A stretch of 9,045 nucleotides of DNA from Clostridiales bacterium (GTDB lineage: Bacteria > Bacillota > Clostridia > Peptostreptococcales > Anaerovoracaceae), in assembly GCA_009778415.1 (NCBI GenBank), contig WRJV01000247.1, positions 1-9,045 on the forward strand, in the 5' to 3' direction. A program made the position numbers and the translations under genes. Positions 7,185-9,045 of the stretch are shown piece after piece. Within the stretch, counting starts at the first letter, position 1; each line of letters starts with the position of its first letter. Below the pieces are notes generated by a model. The model did no database searches, was not told the DNA's origin, and saw only the letters and a list, made by a program, of their open reading frames with translations.

Positions 7185-7220
7185 AATATTTACAAAGGCT
7201 TTGGGAATTGAGGTTGCGCC

Positions 7221-8258
7221 ATGATTGACTTTACTTTTATTGATCTGTTCGCCGGGATTGGAGGCCTCCGGTTGGGTTTTGAGTCCATCGGTGGTCACTG
7301 CGTTTTCACGAGCGAATGGAATGAGTGGTCAAAGAAAACATATCAGGCAAATTTCGGAATTGAAGAAAACTTTATTGGAGACATTGTCCCATATCCAGCC
7401 GAAGACGTGCCGGATCATGATGTCTTGCTGGCGGGGTTTCCATGCCAGCCCTTTTCGATTGCCGGAGTTTCAAAGAAGAACTCGCTCGGCCTCCCACACG
7501 GATTTGAGTGTACGACTCAAGGGACGCTGTTTTTCGATGTGGCGCGCATCTTGGCGACCAAGCGCCCGAAAGCATTTCTCCTTGAGAACGTTAAAAACCT
7601 TGTTTCACACAATGGTGGGCAGACTTTTGAAATCATAAAAAACACATTGGAATTTGACCTCGGGTATCAGATTTTTTGGAAAACGGTTGATGGGCAATCT
7701 TGGGTTCCACAACACAGAGAACGCATTATTATTGTAGGCTTCAAGACTCCTGTCGCTTTTTCTTGGGACGATCTTGATGTCCCGAAAGATCACCCTCTGC
7801 TCAAAAACATCCTGCACCCTGAAGATGGGACAGAGAACTTGGGCGAACCATATACTACGCCTACGGGCAAAGTTCATTCGAAATACGTCTTGACTGACCA
7901 TTTATGGCAGTATTTACAGGATTACGCAGCCAAACACAAAGCTAGAGGGAACGGGTTTGGATTTGGGCTTGTCACCGGGGAAGATGTTGCTCGCACCTTG
8001 TCAGCCAGATACTATAAAGACGGTTCAGAAATTTTAATTTTCAGAGGAGCAAAAGAAAGCCCGCGACGCTTGACGCCACGAGAATGCGCGCGCCTGATGG
8101 GCTTTGACGACTCGTACAAGATTGTAGTGTCAGATACCCAAGCATATAAACAATTTGGGAACTCTGTGGTGGTCCCCGTGATCAAAGCTGTCGCAAAGGC
8201 AATGAAACCTTATATTGAAGAAGTTATTATACTAGAGAACACGAAAGTGTCGGCATAG
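7221..8258 (+). CDS. DNA (cytosine-5) methyltransferase, Dcm/EcoRII type
   Basis: Modification enzyme (345 aa) transferring methyl from S-adenosylmethionine to carbon 5 of cytosine. All main motifs are present in order: I (DLFAGIGGLRLGF, 8-20), IV with catalytic Cys75 (GFPCQPFS), VI (ENV, Glu122), VIII (QHRERIIIVGF, 164-174), IX (RRLTPRECARLMGF, 282-295) and X (QFGNSVVVPV, 311-320). The target-recognition region before motif IX (GNGFGFGLV, ARTLSARYYKDGSEIL) closely resembles E. coli Dcm and M.EcoRII. This predicts CCWGG as the site, with the inner cytosine methylated. An in-frame TGA at 7209-7211 fixes the start at 7221. The protein therefore lacks the roughly 80-residue N-terminal extension of Dcm and M.EcoRII. 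It protects host DNA from the endonuclease encoded 23 bases downstream. The region looks more AT-rich than the neighbouring operon, suggesting acquisition by transfer. Confidence 0.96.
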   Translation: MIDFTFIDLFAGIGGLRLGFESIGGHCVFTSEWNEWSKKTYQANFGIEENFIGDIVPYPAEDVPDHDVLLAGFPCQPFSIAGVSKKNSLGLPHGFECTTQGTLFFDVARILATKRPKAFLLENVKNLVSHNGGQTFEIIKNTLEFDLGYQIFWKTVDGQSWVPQHRERIIIVGFKTPVAFSWDDLDVPKDHPLLKNILHPEDGTENLGEPYTTPTGKVHSKYVLTDHLWQYLQDYAAKHKARGNGFGFGLVTGEDVARTLSARYYKDGSEILIFRGAKESPRRLTPRECARLMGFDDSYKIVVSDTQAYKQFGNSVVVPVIKAVAKAMKPYIEEVIILENTKVSA

Positions 8259-8281
8259 AGGACGAAAAAGGCGGTTAGTGC

Positions 8282-9045
8282 ATGAAACAAGGCTATCTTT
8301 CTCATTATTTCAAAGGTGTAGCGGCAAAGACATTAAGTGCTGTCGAAACCGACCAATCAACAAGCAACCAGCACGAATTTAATGGCGTGTCGCCACTCAA
8401 AAGGATATTTGGCACAGACAAGCAAAGGTTCCCTGCAAAGTTTATTTATCTCAACGACAAAGATGACTGTCCTGTTGTGGATGATGGGTTTTTAACGTGG
8501 TACGACTCACGTGAAAACAATCCACTGCGGACAGAGCATCGCATGTATTTCTCGACAACATCGGTTTCAACCTGTGCATATGCCGGAGACGAACTGTTTA
8601 TTGGCTTAACGCCAGACAATACCATATTGGCGATCGTTGCTGAGAATGGTTCAACCATTGCGAACCAGATACGTTGGCTGTTTGGTATTACCGGCATCGA
8701 CCACGAGGGCTTCTCAGTACGGGAAGAACTTGAAAGCGAACGTGACCGAATCGCGTTCGCATCAAGATTTATACTTGAGCAATTGGGAGTTGAGGTTGAA
8801 GAAAACGAGGACGTATACCTCGAAGAAATGCTCTATCGGTTTGAAGGGCGTTTTCCAACAACGAAGGAGTTTTCATCTTTTGCCCGCTCTACGCTGAGAG
8901 GCGTTTCACCTCTGGACAATCCTGACGCAGTGCTCATGAACTGGATGGAACGAGAGGAAATACTTTTCCGTACTTTGGAAAAGCATTTTATTTCAGAACA
9001 ATTGTCTTCACAGGAGACCTTTTTAAAGAATAATCCCAACGGGGG
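8282..9045 (+). CDS. EcoRII-type type II restriction endonuclease, 3' end cut off
   Basis: Restriction enzyme of the EcoRII family; only the first 254 residues lie in the window, against about 400 for the family. The ATG at 8282 follows AAAGGCGG at 7 bases and lies 23 bases after the methyltransferase stop, so the genes are co-transcribed. Residues about 28-140 match the EcoRII N-terminal effector-binding (B3-like) domain: FIYLNDKDD, LTWYDSRENNPLRTE, AGDELFIG, ENGSTIANQIRWLFGI. Residues about 150-250 match the linker and start of the C-terminal catalytic part (FPTTKEFSSFARSTL, NPDAVLMNWMEREEILFRTLEKH). The PD-(D/E)XK catalytic residues and the RRKSRAG-like segment lie beyond the window. EcoRII-type enzymes cut at CCWGG and often need a second site as an effector. 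No frameshift is seen in the visible part. Confidence 0.88.
   Translation, partial: MKQGYLSHYFKGVAAKTLSAVETDQSTSNQHEFNGVSPLKRIFGTDKQRFPAKFIYLNDKDDCPVVDDGFLTWYDSRENNPLRTEHRMYFSTTSVSTCAYAGDELFIGLTPDNTILAIVAENGSTIANQIRWLFGITGIDHEGFSVREELESERDRIAFASRFILEQLGVEVEENEDVYLEEMLYRFEGRFPTTKEFSSFARSTLRGVSPLDNPDAVLMNWMEREEILFRTLEKHFISEQLSSQETFLKNNPNG

Noticed and set aside
7221..9045. Apparent lack of CCWGG sites in the restriction-modification genes
   Set aside because: I saw none here by eye and about five in the rest of the window, so roughly one would be expected; absence is not significant and the count was not computed.

Overview
The window looks like a chromosomal segment of a moderate-GC, anaerobic Gram-positive bacterium (Firmicutes, probably Clostridia). 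The evidence is strong AGGAGG-type ribosome-binding sites, an S-layer-homology (SLH) anchored glycoside hydrolase, and a four-gene response regulator / short-loop histidine kinase / ABC ATPase / FtsX-like permease operon. No genus can be assigned from the sequence alone. No RNA genes, insertion sequences or CRISPR arrays were seen.

Layout. Bases 1-2379 (+ strand) carry a 95-residue protein of unknown function (97-384) and a secreted 644-residue glycoside hydrolase family 8 enzyme with C-terminal SLH modules (445-2379). A hairpin at 2408-2453 separates this block from the next and can serve as a terminator in both directions. Bases 2462-7074 (- strand) hold a compact operon read right to left: OmpR-family response regulator, histidine kinase, ABC ATPase, large FtsX-family permease. 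Bases 7221-9045 (+ strand, divergent) hold an EcoRII/Dcm-type restriction-modification pair: a C5-cytosine methyltransferase, then an EcoRII-like endonuclease cut off by the window end.

How the genes work together. The - strand operon has the architecture of a Firmicutes transporter-linked two-component system (BceRS-BceAB-like in arrangement). The kinase has two membrane helices joined by only a few residues, so it probably senses through the transporter. A 74-base gap between kinase and ATPase contains a perfect inverted repeat and a promoter-like -35/-10 pair. This suggests the ABC genes have their own switchable promoter, while regulator and kinase use the promoter at 7099-7127. The restriction-modification pair looks more AT-rich than its neighbours and shares a divergent promoter region with the operon, which fits a later insertion. 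The GH8-SLH enzyme is probably displayed on the cell wall. Its catalytic-base position carries Asn, as in the GH8b chitosanase/lichenase subfamily.

Nothing here is a wholly unknown system. The most useful leads are the internal operator/promoter of the ABC module, the permease-kinase pairing, the GH8b-type active site with a phase-shifted SLH tail, and the dyad spanning both divergent promoters.
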